Shown: positions 44,046-56,565 of the stretch, piece after piece | Layout: every line of letters begins with the position of its first letter | How positions within the stretch are numbered: position 1 is the first letter of the stretch | DNA from: Vitrella brassicaformis | Lineage: Eukaryota; Sar; Vitrellaceae | Direction of reading: 5' to 3' | Assembly: GCA_001179505.1 (NCBI GenBank) | Contig: CDMY01001057.1 | Span: 1-64,000, forward strand | DNA: 64,000 nt | Notes under the pieces: generated by a model | Databases searched by the model: none | What the model was told of the DNA's origin: nothing | Seen by the model: the letters and a program-made list of their open reading frames with translations, nothing else | Position numbers and translations under genes: made by a program

Positions 44046-44760
44046 ATGCAAGGCCAGTGGAGGAAGAACGCTCAGGGCAAGGGCAATGACGACTCGGCGG
44101 TAAGCGAGAGGACCACAGGGCAGTGATGGTTGAATGTATGGTTATGTGTCCATTCCATGGTGCAGGGCGCGACGGGGGCGACAAGTCGACGGTATGCAGC
44201 ACACAAGGATCTGTGTCTGTGTGCTGGACTGGCGATTCCCCTTGTGCAGCTGTATCGACACAACGGCCCAGGTCAAGAAGGCCAAGGAGCTCAAGACTGC
44301 CAAGAAAAAGATCTCCCAGGCAAGATCAGATGGGCTGCTGGAATGATGGAAACATGGGCGACGATGGATGGATGGATTAATGGATGGATGGATGGATGGT
44401 TCTGTGCGTGCGTGCCGAATGTGTGGTGCACGCGGACGAATGGGAATGGATGCCTTGCAGAAGAAGCAGGACCAGGTGGGAAGTGCGTCCATCTCATCTA
44501 GCACAGCACATGTGCATCCACCTCTGTCTCGACACACCACACCCCTTTCTCTCTTGCAGACGACGCAGGAGAAGAAAAAGGCTGAGCAGGACTTTGACAG
44601 ACGCATGCAGGTGGGCTGGCAGAAACGAGGGAGGGAGGGAGGAGCGAGAGGAGGGGATACACAGAAACACAGATGACCATCCGTGAGTCCTTTGGCTGAA
44701 TGGCTGGCTTCTCAGACAAAGTCGATGGTGCTCAAGGACGACGACGAAGAGGACGACTAA
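44046..44760 (+). CDS. Small basic-acidic hypothetical protein (86 aa)
   Basis: Six short exons in perfect phase: 44046-44099 (MQGQWRKNAQGKGNDDSA), 44166-44191, 44250-44319 (TTAQVKKAKELKTAKKKISQ), 44461-44475 (KKQDQ, a 15-nt microexon), one encoding TTQEKKKAEQDFDRRMQ, and the last ending LKDDDEEDD with TAA 44758-44760. The third intron starts with GC (44320). Lys-rich helix followed by an acidic tail; no family recognised. Phase agreement over five introns supports a real gene; the start could be further upstream. Confidence 0.55.
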
Positions 44761-45139
44761 CGACTACGAAGATACTACGGAGGTAGGCGGATAGACCCCC
44801 CAACACACACGCACACACGTGAATTGTATCGACGAACCACAACACACACACCTTGTCTCCCTCTGTGGTGTCTGTGTGTGTGTGTGTGTGCGTGTGCGTG
44901 TGTGTGTTAGGTACATCCGTGACGTCTGATACACACCGAATCAGACACATACGGCAGCTGCTGTGGCCTGTACAGGGTGGCGAGGATATGCGTGTGACTG
45001 AGGACGACTACCAGAAATCTCCCAAGACGATCGTACCCGGTAGGCAGCGACTGCACCACACTCACACACACGAGGGGGGCCCCACACACGCCAACACGAT
45101 TGAGTGGCTGCACTGTCGCGTGTGCCAGGGCTCGGGTAG
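44761..45139. other. Intergenic region with possible orphan exon
   Basis: Contains (GT)n and an open segment (MRVTEDDYQKSPKTIVPG, about 44988-45041) with a good GT donor. Its frame runs into a stop after the next acceptor, so it was not joined to the gene at 45140. Confidence 0.35.
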
Positions 45140-45787
45140 ATGATGGGCAAGATGAGCAGTTTCTTCACCGGTGGCGGCGGCGGCGCTGCTGACAGTAGCG
45201 GGCAGAAGAAGCCCGTGGGACGTGACGCCCTGGGTACACACACGTAAACCACACCACAAGGAAGGCCTGCATCTGTCTGTGTTTCAGGGCGTGTGGTTAA
45301 GGAGCAGGAGGAGGTCGACCAAGCTGCGAAGAAACACACAAAGCACACGACGGGAGGACTAGTAAACACCTCCAAGCACCAAACACGCCCAGACAAACAA
45401 ACAAACAAACATCCGCGCTTCAAGAAACGCGTCGCTGTCGTGTTTTGTTGATGTCAGCTTGGCATCCCGCTCTCCTTCCCGCCCATCAAGACGCAGGGCA
45501 AGAGTATGCAAAGACACACAAAGACAGACAGACAGATGCACCCTCATGTCGCTGTGTGTGTGTCTTGTCAGAACCGGCTCCTCCTCCGAAGCCCAAGGTA
45601 GCCAGCCCCCACACAACAAACACACCAGTGAGCGTGTGTGTTGTCTTTCTGCGTCGGCTGCGTGTACGTACGTATTGTGCAGGTGGTCCGACAGCCGGAG
45701 TTGAAGGTGGGGCGGGAGATCCACACCACGTGGTCGGACGATCCGGCCCCCAGGCCCTACACCTCCGTCCTGCCCAGGTCGGAGTAG
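45140..45787 (+). CDS. Small hypothetical protein
   Basis: Five exons in consistent phase: MMGKMSSFFTGGGGGAADSS through GRDALG; RVVKEQEEVDQAAKKHTKHT; LGIPLSFPPIKTQGK; PAPPPKPK; and VVRQPELKVGREIHTTWSDD through SVLPRSE, then TAG 45785-45787. About 120 residues, Pro/Lys-rich with a Gly run near the start. An in-frame stop just before ATG 45140 fixes the start unless a phase-0 exon is spliced directly to it. No family recognised. Confidence 0.5.
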
Positions 45788-46374
45788 GGCAAATACGACA
45801 ACACCAACTAAATCCACCACACACCGTTTTTCAAACGGTGACTGGATGCGTTCGTAGCGTGTGGGCGTGAACAATCTGCCTGTCTTGTCTCTCTCTTGTC
45901 TGTCTGGCCGCCTGGTTTGTGCGATGTCGTTCGTGCTGCTGGCCTCCCACACAGAAGGGCAGACACACCGGCCCACACAGATACGCCACCCACCCTCCCT
46001 CCCCACGTAGCTACGGCAGGAATCGATATCGATGGATCACTGGATGAATGGCTTACACACGTGCGGTCGGCCTTGCCTTCTCTGTCCCACTGTCTATTTG
46101 ACCACGTGTGTATTTTAAGATGCATTGATTGACGTGTGCTGTGGGTCTGTCTGCAGTGAGTGTGATGATATGTATCTAGCTCTCTCCTCCCCGCGCTTCT
46201 CAAGTGGCAGACACAGAGGACCACCCCACCACACAGCCACCCCACCACACAGACAGAGGGATGGGTGTGGAGGCAGACAGACAGACAGACCTCTGTCGGT
46301 GTCTCCCTCCCTCTCTGCAGGCTGCCTTCCCAGCAGTATCGCTGTCTATATTTTATATCCCGACGTTTGTGTGA
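45788..46374. other. Intergenic region
   Basis: Presumed 3' flank of the preceding gene and 5' flank of the DUF300 gene. Contains simple repeats only; no coding signal I could support. Confidence 0.45.
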
Positions 46375-47068
46375 ATGTATCCGTGCGCCGTGCGGTCAGA
46401 GGACATGCAAATGTGGGACTCAATGCGTACAGATGAACCCTCAGATAGCGGACTGATCCATGAATCAGATGCCTGCAAAACGCACACACACACGACATGC
46501 GATGTCATCTCTCACTCCATTCTTCCTTTGTCGCCTTTGCCCTTCTTCTCCCTTTGCGATCGGCTTGCGAGCTTGAAGCGCAGATCCCTGACAAGAGAGG
46601 AGAAACTTCCCTACATCCGAGGACAGGAAACATCAGCCTTCATCTGCCCTGGGAGCGAAGCGCAGCTAGCGTCAGATCTTCCCCGGATTCTCCACATCGT
46701 GTCCGTGTGGAGCGGTGTGCCAGCAGGCATGGCCTTTCTGGGCGCCATAGCGTTTGTGTGTTTCGCGTCGTCGCTGGTGTCATCGCTGCATCAGATCAAG
46801 CAGCACCTGAAGCACTTCCACCAGCCGGAGTTCCAGCTGCACGTCTGCAGGATACTGCTCATGGTGCCGGTGAGATGGTGATGTGCGCATGGGCATGGAA
46901 GGCAGAACGAGCCCAGACACGTATGGCTGGCGGCTTTGCGTCTGCGTGTGTGTTCAGATCTATTCATTTCAGTCGTACCTGTCATTCCTGTTCCCGCGCT
47001 ATGCCGTCTTCTTCGATACCGTTAGAGACTGGTAGGCCACAAGCACTCCGAGCTGCTCATCTGCTTTG

Positions 47069-47104
<36 letters not shown>

Positions 47105-48638
47105 AGCTATGAGGCGTACGTGGTGAACATCTTCTTTCAGCTTCTTGTACAGTACCTGGGAGGCGAAAACGTCATCGTACTGCACTTCGAAATGAAGGTA
47201 GGTACATCACTCAACCATACACTCGTGCATCCATCTGCGCGTGAATGTGCTGCGTCAGGGCCGCATCCGGCATCCATGGCCGATTCGGAAGTTCATACCG
47301 CCAATCAGCACCAACAGGTAAGTGTGCAGCGATGACACCATGGCACACACACCATGGCCGCCGCCCAACCGTGCTTCGTGTGTCGGGCCAGGCGATTCTT
47401 TCGCAATGTCAAGAAGGGCGTGCTGCAGTTCGCAATCATCAAACCGGCAGCATCGGTCAGTGCTCAATGGATGTCAGCACACGCACGGCCCTATCGATGG
47501 GTGTACGTGTGCAGATCCTGGGATTGGTGCTGGAGGTGTTTGATCTGTATGAGGGCGGCAAGTTCAAGCTGCAGAAGGGCTTCCTCTACCTCGCCATACT
47601 CATGAATTTCTCTGTTTGGGTATGTGTGTGAGTGAGTGAGTCTCCATCGGCTCACGAGTGCATATATGGTGTCCGTTGTGTCGCCTTGATTGGACGCAGA
47701 CGGCCATGTACTCATTGATCCTGTTTTACATGGCCACTGAGGATCGGCTGGCGCCCTTTCGTCCACTGGCCAAGTTCCTGTGCATCAAAGCCATCATATT
47801 CTTCTCTTTCTGGTGTGCACGTCGTTGACACAACCTGCTCGTAATTGGTATCTACCCGTCCGTGTGTTTCGTGTGGGTTGTGTGGTTGTTCAGGCAGTCG
47901 TTGCTGCTGGCCTTCCTGGTGCAGTCGGGTGTAATCGGTGACCTCACATCGATGGGACTCGATGCACACCACAACGCACAAAGAATAGAGGTGCTTCAGT
48001 CGCCACACACGTGCTGGCATGGCAACAGATGCATGTGTGTGTATTGGATTGGATGTGTCGGGATGTGTGTGTGTGTGTGTGTGTGTGTGTAGGATTTCTT
48101 GGTGTTGCTGGAGATGGTCGGTTTTGCGATAGCGCACAGCTACGCCTTTTCGTACCGCGACTTCGCCGACCCCGACAGGCGGCACAACAGACCGCTGCTC
48201 CACAACCTACAAAAGGTCAAATGCCCCACCCACATACAGGAGATGAGTACACTGCATGTATGCATCTGATGCAGGTGTTGAATGTTGAGGACGTGTTGAA
48301 GGATGCCCACCAGACCTTCTGGACCAAAGGGGACAAAAGGGAACTGCCACTCAAAGTACGACAGACAGACAGAGTGACAACGAGAATGGGAATGTCGTGT
48401 TGTTCCTCAATCCCTGGATATGCCATCCATTCGTCCACCGATCAGGACCTGAAGAGCGCCCACAAAATCGACGCATCATCCGACAGCGACGAGGTGCGGC
48501 CGACCAAGCCGAACATCCAACCATTGATTGCACTGATGTATGCGTGTTGTGTGTCCGCAGGAGGACGAGCTTGAGTTGCTGATAGCGCAGGATGCGCACA
48601 GCAGTGTATCACTCATGAGGAACCAAGACTCACTCTGA
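46375..48638 (+). CDS. TMEM184 / OST-alpha family (DUF300) membrane protein
   Basis: About eleven exons. After an uncertain N-terminus, transmembrane helices include [32 protein letters not shown] and [16 protein letters not shown]. Family signatures are [81 protein letters not shown]-like [18 protein letters not shown], and [19 protein letters not shown]. These match TMEM184/LAZ1 proteins (organic solute transporter alpha fold, seven helices). The cytoplasmic tail is Asp/Glu/Ser-rich and ends in TGA 48636-48638. The start is unclear: ATG 46408 is in frame with the first helix, while another frame at 46497 has a signal-peptide-like leader that would need a splice. Confidence 0.78.
47073..47102. 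repeat. (GT)n microsatellite at a splice acceptor
   Basis: About fifteen GT units directly before the cag acceptor of the exon beginning YEAYVV; representative of the acceptor tracts in this window. Confidence 0.85.
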
Positions 48639-49018
48639 CACACGGGCCGGCTGAGGATGGGCGCGCTGGGTGGGTGGTGCTGTGTCGTTGCTGTGTACAG
48701 GGAGGGAGGACGGAAGGTCAGTATGTAAGTCGTGTCCTTGTGTGGTTGGTGGCACTGCCCGCCGAGCAGCCAGCCGGTGAAGGTGTGTGTGAGGGCGGGT
48801 GGGCGTCCGAGTGTGGATATTCTTCTCTACGATGTTTGTGTGTACATCTCTAATGAATGGACGTGACGAATTGCATGGGACCATTACGCGTATATATGTC
48901 ATGTCTTATTGTCAATGTCGTTCTTTATACACACGCTCGTGGCTCGTGGCACATTAGCTAAGCCCTCATCAATCACAAACGTCCCAGCGCCTCCCCCGCT
49001 CCCTCCGTCCCATGTCTC
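48639..49018. other. Convergent intergenic region
   Basis: Between the stops of the DUF300 gene (+) and the Cys-rich gene (-). No coding signal. Confidence 0.45.
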
Positions 49019-50545
49019 TCACTCACCTGGGTTCAACGACACATTCATAGTTAGCGATTTGGTGTTGATGTTGACATTGGCCGAGTCCTTCTGCTCACCC
49101 TTCGCCGCCTCCGTCTCTGTTGGCTCATTCCCCTTCTCCTTTTTGCTGTCCTCGGGGGTGGTCTCGCTCTCTTTGCTGACGACCTCTTGCTTCTTGCCGG
49201 CTGCGGTGCCCTCCATGTCTTGCTTGTCTGGTTCTTCCTTGTTCACGACTGCCGTCCCTTTGTTTGTTTGCTGTTGCTCAGTCGCCTCCTTCGTCTTTTC
49301 CTCTTCCTTCTTCTCAATGTCCTTGCTGGGCGCTGCAGAGGCTGGCGGTGTCTCGGCAGTGCCCTCTATGGTCACGGTCTGGCTGGGCGTCTCATTCTCT
49401 TTCGTCTCTGTTGGTTTCTCTTGCGTCTGTGGAGTCGCTGGCTGAGTCTCCTCCGTCTCCTTGGCCTGGCCATTCGCCTCCGTGGATTTACTCTGGTCTG
49501 CATTCTCCGCTTCTGGCTTCGTCTCGCTCTCTTTGTTGACCTCCTCCGTGTTGCTTACTGTCTCAGCTGTGGTGCCCTTCTTGTCTTGATCTTCCGTCTT
49601 GCCGGCTGCCGTGTTTTTGTCGGGTGGCTCTTGCTCAGTCGCCTCCTTTGCCGTGTCTTTGTCCGCATCGGACTCCGTGGACGATGCAGGCTTGGCATCA
49701 CCTCCATCATTTTCTTCTGATACGGTGACCTTCTCCTGGTCCGCCACCTCTTCCTTGGCCTTCTTAGAGCCGCCTCCCAGGCTGTCCTCGTCCCATGTCA
49801 TCGGCTCCTCACCGGGAGAAAGGCCCCATCCGCCCCCTTCTGGAGAGGCCGCTGGCCGCTCGCGCATCTCTGGTGTCTCCCCCTGAAGGGAGATCTGGCT
49901 CCCCTGACCTGATTGAGCGGGTAAAGGGGGGACAAGAAGGGCTGTCTGTCTGATGGGCGATTGTGAACCATTGCACTTGGCACTTACATTTGTGGTCGCG
50001 GCACCAGGACGCGCAGCACTCCTACAACAAATAAAAGGTGAGAAATTAGAACATACACAAGTTTCTTTTTTGAGAGGGTTTTGTTATCACCCAGTTTTCG
50101 TCGCAGTGAGCGTGGTTCCTGCGGCAGTCTGTGCCTTCGGTGCTGCCTGCGACAGAACCAGCACTCTATGACGGCCGTAACGATGGACCTGCTGCACAGA
50201 GCTTACATTTTCCGTTGACGCATTTGAAGCCTCCACACTCTTGTTCGACATTGTGGCCATCACACGGGTCGCCCAGCGCACCTGTGCATGTTGATGTCGG
50301 AATGTGGACGGTCCGGCTGCAGCACACAGGGCTGCTGTCCCGTGTGGCCTGCTCGCCGCCCTCCTTGCACGCTGCATGCCGTGAGTAACAAACAACAGTG
50401 AAGTGAACATGTGAGCCGCGTGTGTGGGCGGTCTCTTACCCTTCCATCGTTCGCAGGAGCCGTCCGATCTGTACTCTTCGCACACCTTCCTGTTTGCAAT
50501 CGTCGGAAGGGTCAGCATAAGCCACACGAGGAAGACCACGACCAT
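49019..50545 (-). CDS. Secreted cystine-knot-like protein with acidic tail
   Basis: Five exons. The first starts MVVVFLVWLMLTLPTIA, a signal peptide or anchor, then CEEYRSDGSCERW. The second has VCC and DPCDGHNVEQECGGFKC followed by a CVNGKC-like turn. Exons at 50091-50146 and 49988-50021 together encode Cys spacing C-x6-C-x5-CC-x3-C-x4-C, the inhibitor-cystine-knot (knottin) framework. The last exon (49019 to about 49910) is a 290-residue Glu/Lys/Thr/Gln-rich tail with loosely repeated KEATEQ, NKE and GTAxGK motifs, ending NVSLNPGE and TGA. Predicted to enter the secretory pathway. The knot fold is seen in protease inhibitors, antimicrobial peptides, signalling factors and toxins; nothing here says which, and the acidic tail is not typical of toxins. 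Confidence 0.6.
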
Positions 50546-50602
50546 GTTGACGAATGCATGCAACACCGCCCCCACGCCCCCAGTCTCGCGTTTTGTCGCA
50601 AG

Positions 50603-51341
50603 ATGCGTCCTGCCACCAGACTGCTCACGATCACTGCAGCAGTGGCCATATTTGTCGTGGCCGCATCGCATGACACAGGTACATCAGCGAGGCAAGGCCA
50701 CAATGTCATCCCCTGGACCATAATGTTGTGTTTGCAGACCCATCAGATGTGGTGATTGAGGAGGAGACCATCATTGCAGAGGGCATCACGGACGGCGGAC
50801 AAACGCTCTATGGCGTAGTGGAGCAGGACATTGTCGAGCTCCCTGCCTCGCCCACAGCCGTTAATGATCCATCAGCAGGGAACAGCCAAAGTGACGAACT
50901 GGAGATGCTGGTGATGTACGAGACAGAGCCTAAGAAGGGTGACTCGTCTGTTGGTCTGCACTGCGACAAACGCCTAAGACGGCTACAGGGCATCAGTAAG
51001 CAGAGGGCAAGGTGGACAGAGACAGGGGGATGTGTCGACTCTGTGTCTCTGTTCAGTTGACCCAAAGGACACGCCTGGCGGAAGTAAGGACAGAGGGATG
51101 TCATGACATCACCCGAGGAGACCTCCCGATTGTTGCCTGTATGTGTGCATGGGTGTGTGGATGTGTGTATGCAGAGCGCAAGCATCCGAAAACATCTATG
51201 TTGGAGGACATCATCGGCGCCAACTGGTACAAAAACGACCTCAACTACTTCGCATACGCCAGCACCGCCACACGCAGAGGAGCGATAATGACGAGGGTAC
51301 CTGTTTTGACAGCACTCTTGTTGCTGTTCGCTTTGTGGTGA
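50603..51341 (+). CDS. Putative GPI-anchored surface protein
   Basis: Four exons in consistent phase. Begins MRPATRLLTITAAVAIFVVA, a clear signal peptide, followed by an acidic ectodomain (DPSDVVIEEETIIAEGIT; LEMLVMYETEPKKG; LEDIIGANWYKNDLNYFAY). It ends with a short hydrophobic tail (VPVLTALLLLFALW) directly before TGA 51339-51341, the layout of a GPI-attachment signal. No known domain. Its ATG is 57 bp from that of the oppositely oriented Cys-rich gene. Confidence 0.6.
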
Positions 51342-51638
51342 TGGTCGATATGGACTGTAAGTTGTGATGACATCTCATCTGTGAGTTTGAAGGCCACTCT
51401 GACACGCACACAGCAGTCCAAATGAGGCGGGCAGAACTCTCATGCACTGAACGACACAGCTACAATATGCGAATGTATGTCCTTACTATCCTCAGACACA
51501 AAATCTGCTCGTATATGTTGTGTCGGACACATCTCACAAACTCACAAATACAAAGAGACACCCCCCTGTTGGCGTTCGTGGCATGGATACACAGACAGCT
51601 GAGTGCATGCACGCCGGGTGGATGAGGGCACACATGAC
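51342..51638. other. Convergent intergenic region
   Basis: Short spacer between two stops; no coding or structural signal seen. Confidence 0.5.
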
Positions 51639-54600
51639 TCATTTGTCTGTGAGTATCCTGTATCCCTCCCAGTCTGGCGGGGCCTGGTAGTTGAAGTCCC
51701 TCATGTGATTGAGCAGCACCAGCGACGGGCCATCCTCCGCTGGGCCAGGCAGCTCATCCTTCAACCTGATAATGACACACATCAGTCGCTACAGACAGCG
51801 ACATTGCGCTTACTGCAGATCTGCATACTTGTCCAGCATGTCTCTTGCCTCTATCCAGCTGCCCTTTTCATAGCAACTGAATGCCTCGCTGCAAGTGTAT
51901 AGGGGAAGGAAGGAAAAACACCCATGGAAAGGGGCACTCATATGAATCATAGTGGCTGGCTCACTTGAATCGCCCCACGAATCCCTTGGGTATGTATGCC
52001 CGCATGCTGCGGAGGTCCACATCGGTTTGAAACATACCCGCTATCTGCACAGCAACAAGACAACAGCCGCAAGTGACTACCACTTCTTTTGTGCCTCTCC
52101 CTCCTTCCTTTCGTCGTACATCGTTGTCTGGGTTCCAGAAACCTCTTTTGCGCATCGCTTTCCGCTTCGACTCCTTCAGCTTCTTGTGCGCCATGTATGC
52201 CTTGTAGTGATCCGGGTCGCTTGCGGCCAGCTGCTTTTCTTTCGTATCGGCCTTGACCTTGCCCGTTGACGACTGAAGACCACACGCAAAACGAGGCAAG
52301 GAAAGGAGATATGCACATTCACATTGGATGAACGGATGGTGGCACTCACCCGCAGGGCGTCGGCATTGAGGTCAACTGTCCAGAGGTGCATGGGCCTCTT
52401 GGAGCCCTTGACGGTCACACAATCGATGTGACGGCACTCTTCCTGCGTGGAGGCATTCAAACATCACACATGCGGACGGACCGAGAAAAGCGCCTCTCTG
52501 CTTGTTCACCCTGAAGGTGGGCGTCATGGTATCGACAATCTCGCCCGAGACAAGAATGGGTACGCCAAACTGCTTGGTGGCCGCCTCGAGCCGCGACGAT
52601 ATGTTGACGTTGGGGGAAAGGTAGGAGGCGTCGATCTTGTACATGGACCCGATTGCACCCTCGATGGCCCAGCCCATGTGCAGACCGAAGCCCATGCGGA
52701 CGCGGTAGTTCTTGCCCAGACGGGCAAGCAGGCCCTCATGGCGGCTGTAGGCGGAGATCACCTCAGACTGACAAAGGCGACACTCCAATCCACTCACTTG
52801 TGCGTGTGTGTCATCTCTCATTAACGGCACCGACAGTGATCTCTCACCTTCTTCATCTCAGAGATCATTTTGAGGTAGGACATGAGCGCGAGCTCGGCCA
52901 GTCGGGCGACAATGTCGTTGTCGATGACCTGCCGTATCAGCGCGCTGGGGTTCTGCGGGTCGTCTTTGTCAGCCACGAGACTGAACTCGACTTCCTTGCC
53001 TGTCCACGGGTGTCTCTCGGGTATCTTCCACACCAACAGAAAGGCATCCCCGATGTTCTTGTTGGCCGTGCCGCTGAAATCGTCACAGATGCCGTGGACC
53101 ACCTCGGCTATCTGGTTGACGAACACCATCACCTGACACACACATACACAACGCAAGACAAGAGCAGTCAGAGCTGGGGGGAGTGTTCGTGTCCTCTGTG
53201 TGTGAGTTCACTCCTTCTTTGAGTATCTCGGTGGCATCAGTGAAGTTGCGGATGTCGCAGAACCCGAAGATGCAAGTCACTTTGCGGCCGGGGATGAGCG
53301 GGTCGACTGTCTCGGCGGACTCGATGTTCTTGCTGATGATTGCCGTGCCGGCCTCTCCGAAGCCGAGAGCCATTAATGTGCCGATCTTGACAATCGTCTT
53401 CTCGAGTAACACAGTCTCCATTGGCTCGGTTTCCTGTTTTTTGCCCACGGGGTTCATGCCGACCATTCCATAGAAGCAGTTCTGCATACCGAGAAAACAG
53501 CGCTGCCACCTGATAAAAGGGACACGGCACGGCTGTGTTCGCATCCAATGGTGGGCAAGCTCGTTGTCTATCTGCCTACACGAGCAGCGCCCTGGGCGTG
53601 CCGGCATGGCTGTCTTGTCGTGTCATTGCTCCAGTCTGCTGCGGGGCGATCTTGGTGGTGCGGCGACGAGATGTTTTGCGCGACTTCTTGAACTCGCTGA
53701 CTTCTTTTTCCAGGAACTCGTGCTCCATCTTGGCCGCCTCAAGAGGATTGCGGCTGCATTGACACGGGTCTTTCATTACCATATGCACGTTCGCATCTGT
53801 GCCGTTGTTATTGTACCGGATGACGTCGAGCCGATTCATCATCTTCTCAAGGGGATCGAGGACCAATGTCTGGGCATCGTTGGAAAACATGATGGCACCT
53901 GATTGAGACACACACACGAAGGGATTGTGTGATTCATCTGCGGTACATGCAAGCGTCAGATACTCTACCAGCTGCGACAATCTGTGAGGACACATAACAG
54001 AGACACGCACAGGTACGCGTGAAGGAGGATGTCTCGTGAATGGATGTCTCGTGCATCCATCATTGCATTCACTCCTCACCACACAGATGAAGACGGTCTG
54101 AGCAATGGAGAGGGCGGCTTGAAAGGTCGTGAACGGACGCAAATCAAAGGTCACCTACACACCAAACAAAAACCAAGACTCTCTTCAACGCACAAGTCGT
54201 CTATTCCTTCTTTCAGGTGTCGCACTTCGTGGAATTCTCCCTCGACGAGCATCATCTCGCTGCGCCGCAAGTCATCGAGGCTGTCTATCACGTCAGTGAC
54301 CAGCACACCATCCTCGCTCGCCGCCTCAACAGACGTAAGAGCGGCCAACGGCTTCTGCACCCAAACACAGGTGTGGCCAGCTTCCTGACAGCTGCATATA
54401 CGCGTTGGACGTTGGGTTAACACACATACCGCATCGTCGAAGGTGAATAGGACGAAATCAGCGCCATTGACATCAACTTCTGATCTGTCCACTGGTGCTG
54501 CCGCCAGTGGCACAGGCAGCCTCATCTGCACCGCATAGCCGTGTGTGCCATCGTCCTGATCCGAAGCACATACACACAGAAGGCCATGCTGGCCGGCGGC

Positions 54601-56468
54601 AAAGTGAGTTGGAAGCGACCTTGTGGAAGGAAAGGAAGCTCAGCACGCTGGTGTTCCACCCGGCATTCGTGACGACAGGATCGATCGCCCACATCCTGGA
54701 AACAACCAGAGGGGAAGAAGAAATGTGAACACATCCATCACATGTATTCGCCTCCCGGTGTGTATCTCACGCACACGTCAAGCTGTTGGACTCCATAGAG
54801 ACTCGAAACTGCAAACTGCTCGCGCCACAGATTCTGAGAGGCAGCAGAGTGGCAAAGACAAGGAAGAGACGGACAGCGTATCGTGTCTCAGCCTGATGAT
54901 GCGCACCGTACCGCATCGAAGAGTGGTATGAGTAGCAGCATGGCCAGCACCATGACAATCACACGCTTGGTGGTGCGGTCAGACAGCTTCTTGCCCACAC
55001 GGGTCTCGGGAAGCTGTATGCACACATACACACATACACACATACAGGCATAGACACACCAGAGCAGAGCCCTTTCTAATGTCTGTTTCCTACCCCTTCC
55101 GCCACTGTCGTGTGCGTCAAACTTGCAGGCGGCTCATTCACCTCCAGGTCCATCTCTAGCTCGTCACCAGCCTTCAAATCCTGTGCCTGCGGCAAGGCCA
55201 GGTCGTTAAGCTTGCCACGAGTCAGCATGTTCTTACTTTCTGCTTTTCCTGTTTGTCTTCGAGCTTCTCGTGTTCTTTGTGATCAATTCGCATCACCGCC
55301 ACCTTGTACAACTTGATGATACGCACGAGACGAATTATGCGGCCGGCCCGGCTGCCCGCACGTGCGGCCCGGCCGGCGCTGGATGCGGTCGACGTGCCCA
55401 TTTGGCCCTGAAGAGCGGCGTCGACCGCAGAGATATCAAGGATCATGGATGATGTAGCGATAAAGTCCTGCAAGAGACATAGATGTGGAGACGCATGACG
55501 AGGCGTGTTTGTCACTATCGCGGTTTCTGTCGTGCTCTCATCTCCTTACAGTCCAGAAAAAGAAGTGGGGGAAGTAGTCTTTTTGGCCGATGGACAGCAG
55601 GATCATCTCCAGAGCAAAACACACGATGCCAATGATCGTCAAATAGTCCAGAGCAATGTCTTCATGCTGAGCGGAGCACACACTCGTGACGAGGCGGCTC
55701 CGCAATCAGGTCACATTCTTACGGCTGAAAGGCCCGCCAGCCACACGTCCTTCCCGAAAAGAGCGAAAACGACCAGTACGGTCATGAAGGTTGTGGTGTA
55801 CGGATTGTCAGTCAACTTGCGGCAGACGACCTGCAACAAGGAACACGGCAAGGAGACATGTCCTACCCTTCTTCTGTACCCATCCCCGCCTACACAGTTA
55901 CTTTGTATGTGGGCTCTTTGGTCTCCCCCATAAGCGATCGTTGCCAGAAGCTGGTGGCCACACTCTTCATCGACCGCTCCTCCTCTTCCTGCGGCGAGTC
56001 CAGCTGACTCAGCCGCATTTTTGCCGAGTCCCTTCTCTTGCCTTTTTCATCCGTCGCTGTGGAGGGACTGTCCTCTCCGGCATAGTGATGGGCGTCGCCG
56101 AAACTGATGCTGGGAACGCCCATTTGGTGCTCGGCAAACAGGGTCCGCACAGGGATGGGTGGTGCGGAATGATCCGCCCTCAGCAGCGGTGGCAGTGCGG
56201 CATGGTCGGTGATAATGGTATCCCGGTGCTGAGAGGCCATGCCGATGTAGTACCTCTCCTCCTCGCAGTCATCGTTCCTGGAGAGGTTTGACTTTGAGAG
56301 CTCCCTGTCGCTTTCAGTTTCTGGGGCGTGAGGGAGGAGGTGCGGAGGGCCTGGTCCGTTGTCGTCAGCCGGCAGGAAGACGCCAGGTTCGGAATGGGCG
56401 GAACGGGCGCTCATGGGTGAGGGGGGCGAAATACTGAGCCTCAGCTGTGGAGGAGCCTCGCCATTCAT
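51639..56468 (-). CDS. Class III adenylyl cyclase with N-terminal voltage sensor
   Basis: About 20 exons. The N-terminal 180 residues are cytoplasmic and Ser-rich. Transmembrane helices follow (TTTFMTVLVVFALFG, YLTIIGIVCFALEMILLSIG, then MILDIS) and an S4-like helix RIIRLVRIIKLYKVAV with Arg/Lys every third residue, then RVIVMVLAMLLLIPLF, a long extracellular region, and a last helix (AALSIAQTVFICVV). The catalytic domain (52.5-53.4 kb) has CIFGFCDIRNFTDATE with the first metal Asp, NKNIGDAFLLVW with the second metal Asp and a Lys at the adenine-specifying position, and LSPNVNISSRLE with the Asn and Arg that contact substrate/transition state. Channel-like adenylyl cyclases of this layout are known from Paramecium and apicomplexans. 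Basic and acidic C-terminal exons end in TGA at 51639. Converts ATP to cAMP; membrane potential control is inference. Confidence 0.78.
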
Positions 56469-56565
56469 GTGGATCTCTCTCTGAAGGGAAACAGGCTGAT
56501 GGACGAACGGAGTTGTGGGTGTGGGGCGAAATCATGCCCCCCGTCTCGCGATCCACGGAGCGGTA

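Noticed and set aside
44988-45041. MRVTEDDYQKSPKTIVPG as first exon of the 45140 gene
   Set aside because: Phase 1 donor cannot be joined to the 45140 frame; all nearby acceptors lead to stops.
46497-47126. Signal-peptide-like leader ([20 protein letters not shown]) before the DUF300 gene
   Set aside because: Its frame differs from the frame of the first membrane helix and no splice pair joins them cleanly; noted in the gene entry as a possible start.
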